Assembly: GCA_021819225.1 (NCBI GenBank)
Contig: JAKARU010000007.1
Span: 1 to 18,871 of the forward strand
DNA: 18,871 nucleotides
Direction of reading: 5' to 3'
Source of the DNA: Thermoplasmata archaeon
GTDB taxonomy: Archaea; Thermoplasmatota; Thermoplasmata; Thermoplasmatales; Thermoplasmataceae
A model generated the notes under the pieces. That model did not search any database. It had not been told where the DNA came from and worked only from the letters and a program-made list of their open reading frames with translations. A program made the position numbers and the translations under genes. Positions 8,506 to 15,694 of this stretch are shown in pieces. The first letter of the stretch is position 1; each line of letters starts with the position of its first letter.

Positions 8506-9208
8506 TGATGGCGGCGAGATCATCGTTCTTAATTGTGCCGTCGCTTCTCAGATGGTCAAAGAATTCCCTGTTGTCAATATTTTCCAGCATCTTATCAAAT
8601 GCGGGTAAACCGCCCTCCATTAAGAATTTTGATAAGGCATCTGTGGCAATCACAACCTGGCTACCTTCCTTTATCTCAGCGGAAAATTTCTTGACCTTGT
8701 AATCAGGGATATATTCTTTTCTTTCGTTCATTGGATGACCGTATCCACTCCATATCAGATCTGGATGGACTCCAAAATCGTCAGGAGTGCTCACCGGGAA
8801 ACTTGCAATGTTAGTGTCATCAAGTATGAAAAGACAGGAATCCCCTACTGCCCATGCATCACAGTACTTGGCATCATCCACAATCAGATTGATACCGAGG
8901 AATGTGGAATATGACCCCCGTATGGATTTGTTCTTCACATTCCACGGGAGTCTTGCCCAGTTTATACTTGAATACCAGACCCTTCTTGCATCAATCAACA
9001 TGCTGGAATAATCCTCCGGATTGCTTAGATTATAATTTCCGGAGACAAATTGCCTGGCAATACATGATCCCCATAAACCCGAGAAAATTGAATCACTGGC
9101 GCCATCGCAGATTGCATATTTTCCACTTTTTTCGTCATATGCAAAGCTGTCCTCTGACTCTTCCTGACGGTTTCCCGCTTTTGAGAAATTAAAGGATTTA
9201 ATGGCCAT
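8492..9208 (-). CDS. PP2C-type protein phosphatase of the triad (YegK-like)
   Basis: This 238-residue protein is a compact PP2C phosphatase, expected to remove phosphate from Ser/Thr, probably on the triad kinase or the VWA protein. Metal-binding motifs seen are ESEDSFAYD (17-25), AICDGASDS (32-40), AVGDSC (120-125), IATDALSKF (187-195) and KNDDLAAI (227-234). The acidic residues expected to hold the two metal ions are all present. The protein is near minimal size for the fold, with no added domain or signal peptide. It is translationally coupled to the upstream VWA gene: the sequence TAATG shares one base between the VWA stop and this ATG. Its 3' end overlaps the kinase gene on the other strand by 14 bases. 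Confidence 0.9.
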   Translation of the reverse strand: MAIKSFNFSKAGNRQEESEDSFAYDEKSGKYAICDGASDSIFSGLWGSCIARQFVSGNYNLSNPEDYSSMLIDARRVWYSSINWARLPWNVKNKSIRGSYSTFLGINLIVDDAKYCDAWAVGDSCLFILDDTNIASFPVSTPDDFGVHPDLIWSGYGHPMNERKEYIPDYKVKKFSAEIKEGSQVVIATDALSKFLMEGGLPAFDKMLENIDNREFFDHLRSDGTIKNDDLAAIIISS

Positions 9209-10029
9209 TACTTGACCTTGTTATATACAACCCTTGTACCGATATCCAGAAGTCTTATGAGATCTTCCAAATTGGCATTGTACACGTATGCCCTTGCTCC
9301 TGTCTCAACGTCTGCATACTCCTCCTTTGCTATTGCAAGCATTGATTCCGGAATTATGCTGCTCATATCAAACATTTCCTTGGAATGCTTCTCTTCAGGT
9401 ATCTGGCTCAGGTCTGTTGGAAAACTTATGCTCCTCTCACTCCTTTCGGAAATGTGGCAGTTCCAGATCAGCGTCTTTCCATCAGATGTTTCTATATTCA
9501 TTATATTCTCGGCAATTGAAACTGGATCCCCATCAGTGGCCCCTCCATCGCTTATGTTTATCAACACGGGTGGAAATGATTCAGGATTTCTCTGTACCCA
9601 ATCCTCAATCCACTGTTTGGCAATTGTAAGACCCTTGACCATTGGTGTATCAAATGAGGCAACGGGGTCAAACCACACAGGAAACTCAATCTCGATCTCT
9701 TCTCCATCTATGGTCTGTGTCTTCTTCTCCATTCTCAGGATATGGGATTCAAGTTCGTTTATCGGGATGGGCTGTTCAGATATCAGCCCGGTTGCGTCGC
9801 CACTCCTGTATCCATATCCAATGACACCAACCTCGAAATATGGCCTGACACCGTCTGACTTTGTACACCTGCTTATAATTTCATTAAGCTGCCTGTTTAT
9901 TGCATCAGCTGCTTCCTGTGCCTTTGAATGTTGTCCACCAGAAATCTTGTGACTCATCGATCTTGACTGATCCACCAGGAATATGAAAAGTCCCGGCCTT
10001 CTTCTGCTTATTTCAGCTTCGTACGCCAT
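9208..10029 (-). CDS. TerY-like von Willebrand factor A protein (YegL-like)
   Basis: This 273-residue protein is almost entirely a von Willebrand factor A domain, a metal-dependent protein-binding fold. The metal site is complete: DQSRSMS (20-26), the threonine in FDTPMVKG (T128) and the aspartate in ISDGGATDG (D161). It has no signal peptide, so it is expected in the cytoplasm, and no cysteine-rich TerY-C zinc domain. With the adjacent PP2C and kinase genes it forms the TerY-phosphorylation triad, in which the VWA protein is thought to be a phosphorylated scaffold or sensor (inference from the family). It leads a two-gene minus-strand operon. No Shine-Dalgarno site is visible, and a TATA box lies about 26 bases upstream, fitting a leaderless message. 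Confidence 0.92.
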   Translation of the reverse strand: MAYEAEISRRRPGLFIFLVDQSRSMSHKISGGQHSKAQEAADAINRQLNEIISRCTKSDGVRPYFEVGVIGYGYRSGDATGLISEQPIPINELESHILRMEKKTQTIDGEEIEIEFPVWFDPVASFDTPMVKGLTIAKQWIEDWVQRNPESFPPVLINISDGGATDGDPVSIAENIMNIETSDGKTLIWNCHISERSERSISFPTDLSQIPEEKHSKEMFDMSSIIPESMLAIAKEEYADVETGARAYVYNANLEDLIRLLDIGTRVVYNKVK

Positions 10030-10050
10030 AGAGGTCTATTTTTGATTTGT

Positions 10051-10060
10051 ATTAATATTT
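10051..10060 (-). promoter_or_regulatory. TATA box for the VWA-PP2C operon
   Basis: On the minus strand AAATATTAAT is centred about 26 bases before the ATG at 10029, which puts the transcript start at or near the ATG itself. No ribosome binding site lies between them. Confidence 0.55.
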
Positions 10061-10107
10061 TGTTATATCAAATGAGATGATGGAAATTTCCCGGACTATG
10101 GAACTGC

Positions 10108-10114
10108 AAAAAAA
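10108..10114 (-). terminator. Possible T-run terminator after the small membrane gene
   Basis: Seven T in a row on the minus strand, about 45 bases after the stop of the gene ending at 10156 and before the VWA promoter. Archaeal termination often uses T-runs without a hairpin. Support is the run and its position only. Confidence 0.35.
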
Positions 10115-10155
10115 GTACTTCAAAATAGAGAAAATTAAAGAGTTTTCTATCCTGA

Positions 10156-10482
10156 TTACTTCTGAATCAGTGCAACAATAACAGCTGCAAGTACTATGAT
10201 GTAACCGATTGTAAATATTCCCGGATAAGCCACGATTCCAGCAAACGATATTACCGTCATCGCCGTAAGCCCTATGTTTCTTTTCTTCCTGCTGATTTCA
10301 GTTCCAAGAAGTGCCACCACTCCAAACACCATGTTGGACACAACATCCGCCCCTATTGAGACAGTTCCGAAGAACGATATGTATGACGTTAACTGGTGAA
10401 GGAATATAACGGCAACGCCGAGCAATATGACAACCAGCGATCCGATGAGGCCCAATTTGTAGTATAACTTCAAAGATGCCAT
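10156..10482 (-). CDS. Small four-helix membrane protein
   Basis: This 108-residue hydrophobic protein has about four predicted membrane helices (9-28, 36-58, 70-86, 90-106) with a basic loop, SRKKRN, between the second and third. I do not recognise the family. ATG 10482 was chosen although the frame is open to an ATG at 10524. A TATA-like stretch at 10499-10509 lies inside the longer version, and GGGAG (10486-10490) is directly before ATG 10482. The gene follows the glycosyltransferase gene on the same strand and may be transcribed with it as well as from its own promoter. A role in membrane glycolipid synthesis is possible from position, but nothing in the protein shows it. Confidence 0.75.
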   Translation of the reverse strand: MASLKLYYKLGLIGSLVVILLGVAVIFLHQLTSYISFFGTVSIGADVVSNMVFGVVALLGTEISRKKRNIGLTAMTVISFAGIVAYPGIFTIGYIIVLAAVIVALIQK

Positions 10483-10498
10483 TGTCTCCCTATGTTTT

Positions 10499-10509
10499 CT
10501 ATATATAAT
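10499..10509 (-). promoter_or_regulatory. TATA box for the 108-residue membrane protein
   Basis: The minus strand reads TTATATATAGA here, centred about 23 bases before ATG 10482. This supports the shorter start and suggests the gene has its own promoter between the glycosyltransferase stop and its start. Confidence 0.5.
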
Positions 10510-10536
10510 AATCATTCCTGCCAAAGGAGAATTGAT

Positions 10537-11628
10537 CTATTTTTGGAGGGAATACCTCTGTCCTCTCCATTCTATGTGGCTCATCCTGTTTCCATTTATC
10601 ATATTCAAAATGAAAATAAAAGGCATGATGAGTGTTATCAGTACTGTTCTTGATATGTGCTTCCTGTCGCGGTTTACATTAACAGAGATGCTGAATAGAT
10701 ATGGTATGTAACCGAGAGCAAATGGCCACCATACAAATAAGCTCAGTGGAATGAGGGTCAGTATGTAAGCTATTATGAGCCCATACATGAGTATCCCGAC
10801 ATGAAATGCGGATTTTTTGTAAGAAAGGCTGATCGCCATCTGCCGGTTTGACCATTCCATAAATGATTCCTTACTTTCTCTTACGAAAACGGTTGGTGTT
10901 GCCTTCTTGGAATATTCGAGGTCAAGCTTCTTTTCCATACATATCGAAGTCAGCGTTGCATCATCAGAGACTGCTTCAGTAAATCTTCTGAAGTCCTTCT
11001 CGTCCAGTAATGATCTCCTGAATGCAACAGATCCTCCCCAGACAAATCTAGCGGGCTTGAACTCCATCATGTTTATGCCAAGATATCCCCATATTTTCTT
11101 AACCAGACCCCAAAAATTGTTGCTATCATCTGGAATGTAGAACGGATATGTGCTTACTGCTCCCATTTTATCGTTTCTCAGCGGATTGATAAGATATGAA
11201 AGCCATTGGTCACTAACCATGGTATCTGAATCAACGAGGACAATTACATCCTCAGGGGGGATGTCTCTTATGGCCGTGCTGATTGCTTTTACTTTTCCGC
11301 TGCCAGTATAGCCTGGATCTGTAATAACTATTCCTATCTTCAGGCTCCTTATCAAATGAACGGATGGGTCATCCTCCGAATCTACAACAGCAGTGACGTC
11401 AAAATTCGTGTATTTCTGTTTAAGTACTGATTTCAGGTTATCCTCCATGTTTATATCAATCCCCTTGCAGGGAATTACAACGTGAACCTTTGGATTAAAT
11501 TCAGGGTCTATTATTTCCTCATGCTTGTTCCACCATCTTATGAGGTACAACCTTAGGATGGAAAGAAGTATTATTATGAATATGAATATAAACCATAGAA
11601 CTTCGATCCATCTATCTACCTGAATCAT
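10537..11628 (-). CDS. Membrane-anchored family 2 glycosyltransferase
   Basis: This 363-residue protein is a GT-A fold family 2 glycosyltransferase, which moves a sugar from a nucleotide donor to a lipid or glycan. It has one N-terminal membrane helix (about 9-30), a catalytic domain opening with VHVVIPCKG (48-56), the metal-binding DSD (133-135), GGSVAFRR (198-205), the likely catalytic SDDA (221-224), and WSNRQ (259-263) standing in for the QxxRW motif. Two or three membrane helices follow (275-315, 328-344). The layout resembles ceramide glucosyltransferase and other processive or lipid-linked enzymes. The real substrate cannot be told; a membrane glycolipid or lipoglycan is plausible in a wall-less archaeon. 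It overlaps the upstream membrane gene by 17 bases. Confidence 0.88.
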   Translation of the reverse strand: MIQVDRWIEVLWFIFIFIIILLSILRLYLIRWWNKHEEIIDPEFNPKVHVVIPCKGIDINMEDNLKSVLKQKYTNFDVTAVVDSEDDPSVHLIRSLKIGIVITDPGYTGSGKVKAISTAIRDIPPEDVIVLVDSDTMVSDQWLSYLINPLRNDKMGAVSTYPFYIPDDSNNFWGLVKKIWGYLGINMMEFKPARFVWGGSVAFRRSLLDEKDFRRFTEAVSDDATLTSICMEKKLDLEYSKKATPTVFVRESKESFMEWSNRQMAISLSYKKSAFHVGILMYGLIIAYILTLIPLSLFVWWPFALGYIPYLFSISVNVNRDRKHISRTVLITLIMPFIFILNMINGNRMSHIEWRGQRYSLQK

Positions 11629-12175
11629 TTTTTTCGCTCTCTTGATTTGTTCTTGAACCCCGGCTTCCAGATTCTCTGGGAATCTCCCTGGAAATCTTCT
11701 TGCCCCTGAGTATATTGAATATATCAGATAGTGATAACACTGAGAATATTATACCTGTGATTAATGATATGAAAAGGAAAACCTCAAGAAATACAAAATA
11801 AAATGAGGACTTATCAACAATGAAGCTGGCAAAGTTGAGCAGCATTGATACCAGCCCGATCATTATGGTGAATACAAATAGCCTGTTTATCTGCCCAAAT
11901 ATTGGTTGCTTCAGACTGTCCGGGTGGAATATGGGTATCATCGATATAAGAACAGTATAGGCAGCCATTAAAAGACCCATAATTGTCCCGTAAAAATTCA
12001 GAATATTGGAGTTACTGTAAAAGGCTACGATATTATTGGTCACAAGATCAGACTTTGGAAAATACCTCTGTCCTATATTGGTTGTCAGTATGAACGATAC
12101 TGCGAATGACAATATCAGGACAACCCTTACCTTGTAAAACGTATCCAGTCTTCCCCTCAACTTGATTTGAGCCAT
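11612..12175 (-). CDS. Four-helix membrane protein upstream of the glycosyltransferase
   Basis: This 187-residue protein has four predicted membrane helices (about 14-31, 58-80, 94-118, 124-146) and a hydrophilic C-terminal tail of about 40 residues rich in Arg, Ser and Glu (contains SREIPRESGSRGSR). I do not recognise the family. Its 3' end overlaps the glycosyltransferase start by 17 bases, so the two are very likely made together and may act as a complex. I see no clear ribosome binding site before the ATG. AT-rich sequence 15-30 bases upstream (minus-strand ATTAATTCATTTAATC) could serve as a promoter for a leaderless message. Confidence 0.8.
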   Translation of the reverse strand: MAQIKLRGRLDTFYKVRVVLILSFAVSFILTTNIGQRYFPKSDLVTNNIVAFYSNSNILNFYGTIMGLLMAAYTVLISMIPIFHPDSLKQPIFGQINRLFVFTIMIGLVSMLLNFASFIVDKSSFYFVFLEVFLFISLITGIIFSVLSLSDIFNILRGKKISREIPRESGSRGSRTNQESEKNDSGR

Positions 12176-12270
12176 TATATGGATGATATGATTAAATGAA
12201 TTAATGTTTTTGTTTGCCTCTCCTTGTTGATACTACTTCCTTCAAAACCCGAACAGGGAATTTCAGATCT

Positions 12271-12621
12271 TCAGAAGAATCTAAAGGTTGACTGATCCAT
12301 GAGATCAAGGAATGCTACGGCATTTTCATTACCTATTCCTTCAAATTCAGAATATTCCCAGGAAATTATGAATGAGAATGAATGAGAAGCAGACCTTACA
12401 TTGAATTTCAGGAATGTTATTCTGTCCAGGTCTCTTGAATCGGGAAATTCATCAACAAACACCTTCAGTCCATTATCTGCGTCTATTATGGACTCAAAAC
12501 CTTCATAATGAAGATGAAAGTCATGAAGGTCAAACTCCCTCAGCTTCTTGATCGAAAGCATCTGGCCAAAGTAGGACATAATGTTTGAATAGTCGCCATC
12601 CACTCTCGTAACTGCCCCCAT
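12271..12621 (-). CDS. Unrecognised 116-residue protein
   Basis: This is a soluble acidic protein without membrane segments, with alternating hydrophobic residues that suggest a mixed alpha-beta fold (for example DLHDFHLHYEGFESII and ITFLKFNVRSASHSF). I do not recognise the family. It has its own promoter: a TATATA stretch at 12643-12649 is centred 25 bases before the ATG, so the message is probably leaderless, and there is no Shine-Dalgarno site. An imperfect palindrome (12265-12282) overlaps its stop codon. It is divergent from the SIS-domain gene, 168 bases away. Function unknown. Confidence 0.7.
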   Translation of the reverse strand: MGAVTRVDGDYSNIMSYFGQMLSIKKLREFDLHDFHLHYEGFESIIDADNGLKVFVDEFPDSRDLDRITFLKFNVRSASHSFSFIISWEYSEFEGIGNENAVAFLDLMDQSTFRFF

Positions 12622-12642
12622 TAAACCATTATCCGATGAAGG

Positions 12643-12649
12643 TATATAT
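12643..12649 (-). promoter_or_regulatory. TATA box for the 116-residue protein gene
   Basis: The palindromic TATATA stretch reads the same on both strands. It is centred 25 bases before ATG 12621, the spacing expected for a leaderless archaeal transcript. Confidence 0.55.
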
Positions 12650-12761
12650 CAGTTGATAATTCAACAAATATACTTGGCAGATTCCGGTGATTATCAATCA
12701 CAGAAAGTGCCCGTGAAATGAGGATGTGATAATGTTTTGTGAAAAAAAATTTACCAAATGG

Positions 12762-12773
12762 TTTTATTTGATA
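12762..12773 (+). promoter_or_regulatory. TATA box for the SIS-domain gene
   Basis: TTTTATTTGATA is centred about 23 bases before ATG 12790. The start codon has no Shine-Dalgarno site, so the message is probably leaderless. Confidence 0.5.
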
Positions 12774-12789
12774 TTCAACTTAATCCCTT

Positions 12790-13818
12790 ATGACTGATGA
12801 ATTGCCAGAGATAAGAAGAGGCCATCCCTACCTGATGTATGAAATGCTGAAGGAGACACCAGAGGCACTGAAGGTTACCCAGAGGGATGTGGACAGGATT
12901 GATCTGGACATGAGGCGTTCTGGAGTCACGGTTACCGGAAATGGGACCTCTTACCATGCGGGAGTGCTCGGTTTCCAGTTTACAGGAAATAACAATGGTT
13001 TGTGGAACTCTTATATGGGTTATGAGCTTGCAAATTATTATACACCGTTTCCAAACATACTTGCCGTGTCACATACAGGGAAGACATATTCCACAATGGA
13101 GGCGATAAGGAATCACCATGACTCCCAGGTCATAGGGATAACACACTATTCGGAGTCCCCCCTCGCAAAGGAAAGCAGTATACCCGTAATCATCAATGCC
13201 AGAGACAGATCACTGTGTAATACCAAGGCTTTTTTTGACAATGTTCTTGCGAGCGCAATTATATCGAGGAAGATATCCGGTGATGATTATGATTTTAACG
13301 GTTTCATAGATATTATGGACAGGACACTGTATAGGGCTGATAGTGAAATGAAGAGCGTCGTCAGTGAACTTGAAGATATAAGGAATATTTTTGTCCTCGG
13401 TGCAGGATATAATTTCATAGCAGCAAGGGAGACAGCGCAGAAACTCAAGGAGGCAACTCATATTCACTCGGAAGGTATTGAACTCGAAGAATACAATCAC
13501 GGATGCACCTCCGTTACGGATAAGAATACTCTGATAATCACAATATCAGGGCATAAGGACCGTGACAGGACTGGACAGATCGTGAAGGGCATAAGGCATG
13601 TTGGGTCAAGGTCACTTACAATTAACGGAACCGGTGATTTTGAAATATATTTTGATACAAGAAATGACTTCGAGTTTCCAATCCAGTCTATTGCTTACAC
13701 TTATTACTTCGCCTATCACATGGCTGTGAAATTGAAGATAAACCCCGACATATTAAGATTCGATGAGAAGGAATATTACGATTTTGACATGGAAGTCTTC
13801 CCTCCGGGCCATCACTGA
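12790..13818 (+). CDS. GlmS-like SIS-domain sugar phosphate isomerase or deaminase
   Basis: This 342-residue protein has two SIS (sugar isomerase) domains like the C-terminal half of glucosamine-6-phosphate synthase. The first carries TGNGTSYHAG (49-58) and SHTGKTYST (94-102); the second carries GAGYNFIAARETAQKLKE (204-221) and HSEGIELEEYNHG (226-238). These match the sugar-phosphate binding loops of GlmS and AgaS/FrlB proteins. The N-terminal glutaminase domain of GlmS is absent, so it cannot take ammonia from glutamine. It may work as an amino sugar phosphate deaminase or isomerase, or on another phosphorylated sugar; which one cannot be told from sequence. It acts in the cytoplasm. It is a single gene with its own promoter and its end overlaps a small convergent gene by seven bases. 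Confidence 0.88.
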   Translation: MTDELPEIRRGHPYLMYEMLKETPEALKVTQRDVDRIDLDMRRSGVTVTGNGTSYHAGVLGFQFTGNNNGLWNSYMGYELANYYTPFPNILAVSHTGKTYSTMEAIRNHHDSQVIGITHYSESPLAKESSIPVIINARDRSLCNTKAFFDNVLASAIISRKISGDDYDFNGFIDIMDRTLYRADSEMKSVVSELEDIRNIFVLGAGYNFIAARETAQKLKEATHIHSEGIELEEYNHGCTSVTDKNTLIITISGHKDRDRTGQIVKGIRHVGSRSLTINGTGDFEIYFDTRNDFEFPIQSIAYTYYFAYHMAVKLKINPDILRFDEKEYYDFDMEVFPPGHH

Positions 13819-13982
13819 GTAAATTTCTTATTTATCTTTTCGATCTTGTTTTCGAGTTTCTTCAGCTCATAAGCATCTATCGGTTCCGGTTTTTTCTGGA
13901 GCTTTGCCCTCATTTTTTCTTTGAATGATTCATCCTTGCAGAGCTCAAGTGCATTCAGTTCAAATTTTTCAAGTTCTCTCAT
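13812..13982 (-). CDS. Small charged protein of 56 residues
   Basis: A short gene reading ATG at 13982 to TGA at 13812-13814. The product begins MRELEKFELNALELCKDES and is rich in Lys and Glu, with heptad-like leucines and a second helix DAYELKKLENKIEKINKK; it is probably two helices joined at a KKPEP turn. A strong ribosome site, AGGAG (13989-13993), lies six bases before the ATG, and AT-rich TATA-like sequence is upstream (14011-14023). This combination makes it a likely real gene. It overlaps the end of the SIS-domain gene by seven bases tail to tail. I do not recognise the family; a small regulatory or nucleic-acid-binding protein is possible but not shown. Confidence 0.75.
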   Translation of the reverse strand: MRELEKFELNALELCKDESFKEKMRAKLQKKPEPIDAYELKKLENKIEKINKKFTQ

Positions 13983-13988
13983 TCAGAT

Positions 13989-13993
13989 CTCCT
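13989..13993 (-). promoter_or_regulatory. Shine-Dalgarno site deciding the 56-residue gene
   Basis: AGGAG on the minus strand, six bases before the ATG at 13982. It is the main reason for accepting this short frame as a gene. Confidence 0.65.
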
Positions 13994-14141
13994 AACGAAT
14001 TCCAATGAGAATAAAAATATTTACCCGAAATACATTAAAAATTTCAACGAATCGTTATTATCCTGGGCAAAGGCATGATTGATCGCAGATATCATGAAAG
14101 ATTTTCCATTGAAATTTTGCAGTTTGCATGATGGCCTTAGG

Positions 14142-14918
14142 CTATTGGGATATCTTCCCTCCGAGCTTTCTGGATATCTCTTTCACTGAATTAATGGCTT
14201 CCTCAATATCCCTACTCAGTTCCTCCTTATTTGTAGAATAACCATAAACTTCAATGGTTAGAATCGGGTCCCTCAATTCAATTGATTCTGGATGTGACTT
14301 TACAAAAATCCTGCCCTCAAACCTGTCCATTATCTCCATTACATAAGGAGCAAATGTACTTTCCATTATTCCCGAAATCCTTACTTCATTTGAAATATAG
14401 TTCAGGTTACCCCTTCCCGCAAGTTCAACAATACTGTCCAGCATTCCACGCATCTCCCTGGGAACACCGGGAGTTGAGAAGATGAGTTTTCCTGCATGCC
14501 TTAGAAACATACCAGGGGCTGTGCCCACTTTATTCTCCATCGGTTCAGCGCCTTCTGGCATCATTGCCATTTTCTTCCGTTCATCAGTAAGTTCAAGATT
14601 AAACTCCTTATATTTCCGGCGAAGCATCTCTAAACTTTCTGCATCCACTTTCAAGGGTAGACTCAGGCACGAAGAAAGTGCCCTCAATGTGAGGTCATCC
14701 GGTGTTGGACCAAGGCCTCCACTTGTGATGATTGCGTCGCAGTCATGCATCAGGAAATTAATGGATTTACAGATTTCCCCCTCATCATCCCTGCATGTAA
14801 CCACATAGATGACTTCATGGCCGCTATCTATCAGACTCCTCGATATTTCAGAAGCGTTGGTGTTGACCGTCCTCCCTTTAACAACCTCGTTCCCGATAGA
14901 TAATACTCCAAACCTCAT
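14142..14918 (-). CDS. CinA-like molybdopterin-binding domain protein
   Basis: This 258-residue protein has the MoaB/MogA-like domain of CinA (COG1058), a group with pyrophosphatase activity on ADP-ribose or related nucleotides in studied members. Motifs seen are LSIGNEVVKGRTVNTNA (6-22), ITSGGLGPTPDDLT and TAPGMFLRHAGK followed by IFSTPGVPREM. The C-terminal deamidase domain of bacterial CinA is missing, as in most archaeal versions, so it should not act as an NMN deamidase. ATG 14918 was chosen because it lies one base after the TAA of an upstream 32-residue gene (TAAGATG) and begins the family's conserved MRFGVLSIGNE. The frame is open ten codons further. Translation is probably coupled to the small gene. 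Confidence 0.88.
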   Translation of the reverse strand: MRFGVLSIGNEVVKGRTVNTNASEISRSLIDSGHEVIYVVTCRDDEGEICKSINFLMHDCDAIITSGGLGPTPDDLTLRALSSCLSLPLKVDAESLEMLRRKYKEFNLELTDERKKMAMMPEGAEPMENKVGTAPGMFLRHAGKLIFSTPGVPREMRGMLDSIVELAGRGNLNYISNEVRISGIMESTFAPYVMEIMDRFEGRIFVKSHPESIELRDPILTIEVYGYSTNKEELSRDIEEAINSVKEISRKLGGKISQ

Positions 14919-14919
14919 C

Positions 14920-15018
14920 TTATGTCGCCGTGTTAAGGTACGAAACATAGAACATTATGGCAGACATCATGATCACCAGAAGCATGACGATTATCATTTC
15001 CTTTCTGCGATCTTCCAT
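14920..15018 (-). CDS. 32-residue single-helix membrane protein
   Basis: A short gene from ATG 15018 to TAA 14920-14922. The product starts MEDRRKEM, has one hydrophobic helix of about 18 residues (9-26, rich in Met, Ile and Val) and ends YLNTAT, the form of a small single-pass protein with its N-terminus inside. It stops one base before the CinA-like start, and a TATA box (AAATATTTTT at 15041-15050) lies about 27 bases upstream of its ATG, so it appears to lead the operon on a leaderless message. No other support exists for a protein this short, but the promoter spacing and the tight join to the next gene are both what a real first gene would show. Confidence 0.6.
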   Translation of the reverse strand: MEDRRKEMIIVMLLVIMMSAIMFYVSYLNTAT

Positions 15019-15409
15019 GAGTTGCTATTGTGTCGTGATTAAAAATATTTCTCATATATCATTGATTCTTTTTTTGACCTGCCTTTCATTATACTGAAGT
15101 AAATTGAAGATGAGGCATATAGCCGGTTGGTTTAAGATGAGTTAAATCAGGATTCAGGCAATTATCGAGTGATCTTCCCCAATTTGCAGTTTGGTACTCA
15201 CTTGAAGTATCTTAATTCGTGTGTGCATTCTTTTACAGACCCGATTTTAGACCCTCACGTGAGATTCAATAATGGTTGCCAGGTAATTATCAATTATATT
15301 CATGAAGCAATGCAAATGGTACAAAACAACATGAATGTAATCAAAAGGTTTTCATAACATTTATCTAATATCATTAATAAGGTTGAGTATAGTTTCGGAG
15401 AATAAGCAT
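15019..15409. other. 391-base gap between divergent genes
   Basis: This stretch holds the promoter of the CinA unit at its left and that of the DUF211 operon at its right (TTTATCTAATATC at about 15359-15371). Between them I see no RNA gene. A 62-codon plus-strand frame from GTG 15169 to TAA 15357 is open, but it uses CAA and TTG codons more than the neighbours, has no ribosome site and resembles nothing known to me. It may be a decayed gene or chance. Confidence 0.4.
15041..15050 (-). promoter_or_regulatory. TATA box for the small membrane protein-CinA operon
   Basis: AAATATTTTT on the minus strand, centred about 27 bases before ATG 15018. I see no TATA box placed to serve the CinA-like gene alone. 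Confidence 0.5.
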
Positions 15410-15694
15410 ATGAACATAAGGAGGTTAATTCTGGATGTAGGGAAGGGTTTAAACAGGCCTACTCTTGTGGAACTTTCAGAGGCAATCAGCTCAGTGAAGG
15501 GTGTTGAAGGAGTAAATATCAGTGTCACGGAAATTGACATGGAAACAATGGGCACGAATATCACCATAGAAGGCAACAACATGAATTTTGATGAAATTGT
15601 TAAAAAAATAGATGCCACAGGTGCAGTTGTCCACTCTGTTGACGAGATAGCAGCTGGTAGCAGGCTTGTAGAAAATATAAGGCGTTATCAGTGA
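15410..15694 (+). CDS. DUF211 family protein
   Basis: This 94-residue protein matches the archaeal DUF211 family, small ferredoxin-fold proteins that form oligomers. Seen are the opening MNIRRLILDVGKGLNRPTL, then LVELSEAISSVKGVEGVNIS and the closing VVHSVDEIAAG, which are the conserved stretches of the family. Length is normal. ATG 15410 was chosen because GGAG (15397-15400) is nine bases upstream and the product then begins at the family's usual point; TTG 15383 is in frame but less likely. It overlaps the next gene by four bases (GTGA). DUF211 genes are often next to VIT1/CCC1-like membrane genes in archaea, as here, which hints at a link to metal ions. The biochemical role is unknown. Confidence 0.93.
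   Translation: MNIRRLILDVGKGLNRPTLVELSEAISSVKGVEGVNISVTEIDMETMGTNITIEGNNMNFDEIVKKIDATGAVVHSVDEIAAGSRLVENIRRYQ

Noticed and set aside
9212..9952. Long plus-strand open frame of 246 codons opposite the VWA gene
   Set aside because: It is the antisense shadow of a VWA gene with complete metal-site motifs; the product is Ser/Cys-rich without any recognisable domain.
12265..12282. Imperfect palindrome (AGATCTTC, A, then GAAG-A-ATCT) over the stop codon of the 116-residue gene
   Set aside because: Loop of only one base as read and no T-run after it on the minus strand, so a terminator or operator cannot be supported.
14949..15042. Plus-strand frame ending at 15042 opposite the 32-residue gene
   Set aside because: It is antisense to the CinA-like gene and its leader, with no start signal; the minus-strand reading has promoter and coupling support.
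15069..15075. Run of seven T on the plus strand
   Set aside because: No plus-strand gene ends near it; the closest genes on the left are on the minus strand.
15169..15357. 62-codon plus-strand frame in the gap before the DUF211 gene
   Set aside because: GTG start without ribosome site, codon use unlike the neighbours and no recognisable motif; kept only as a note on the gap.
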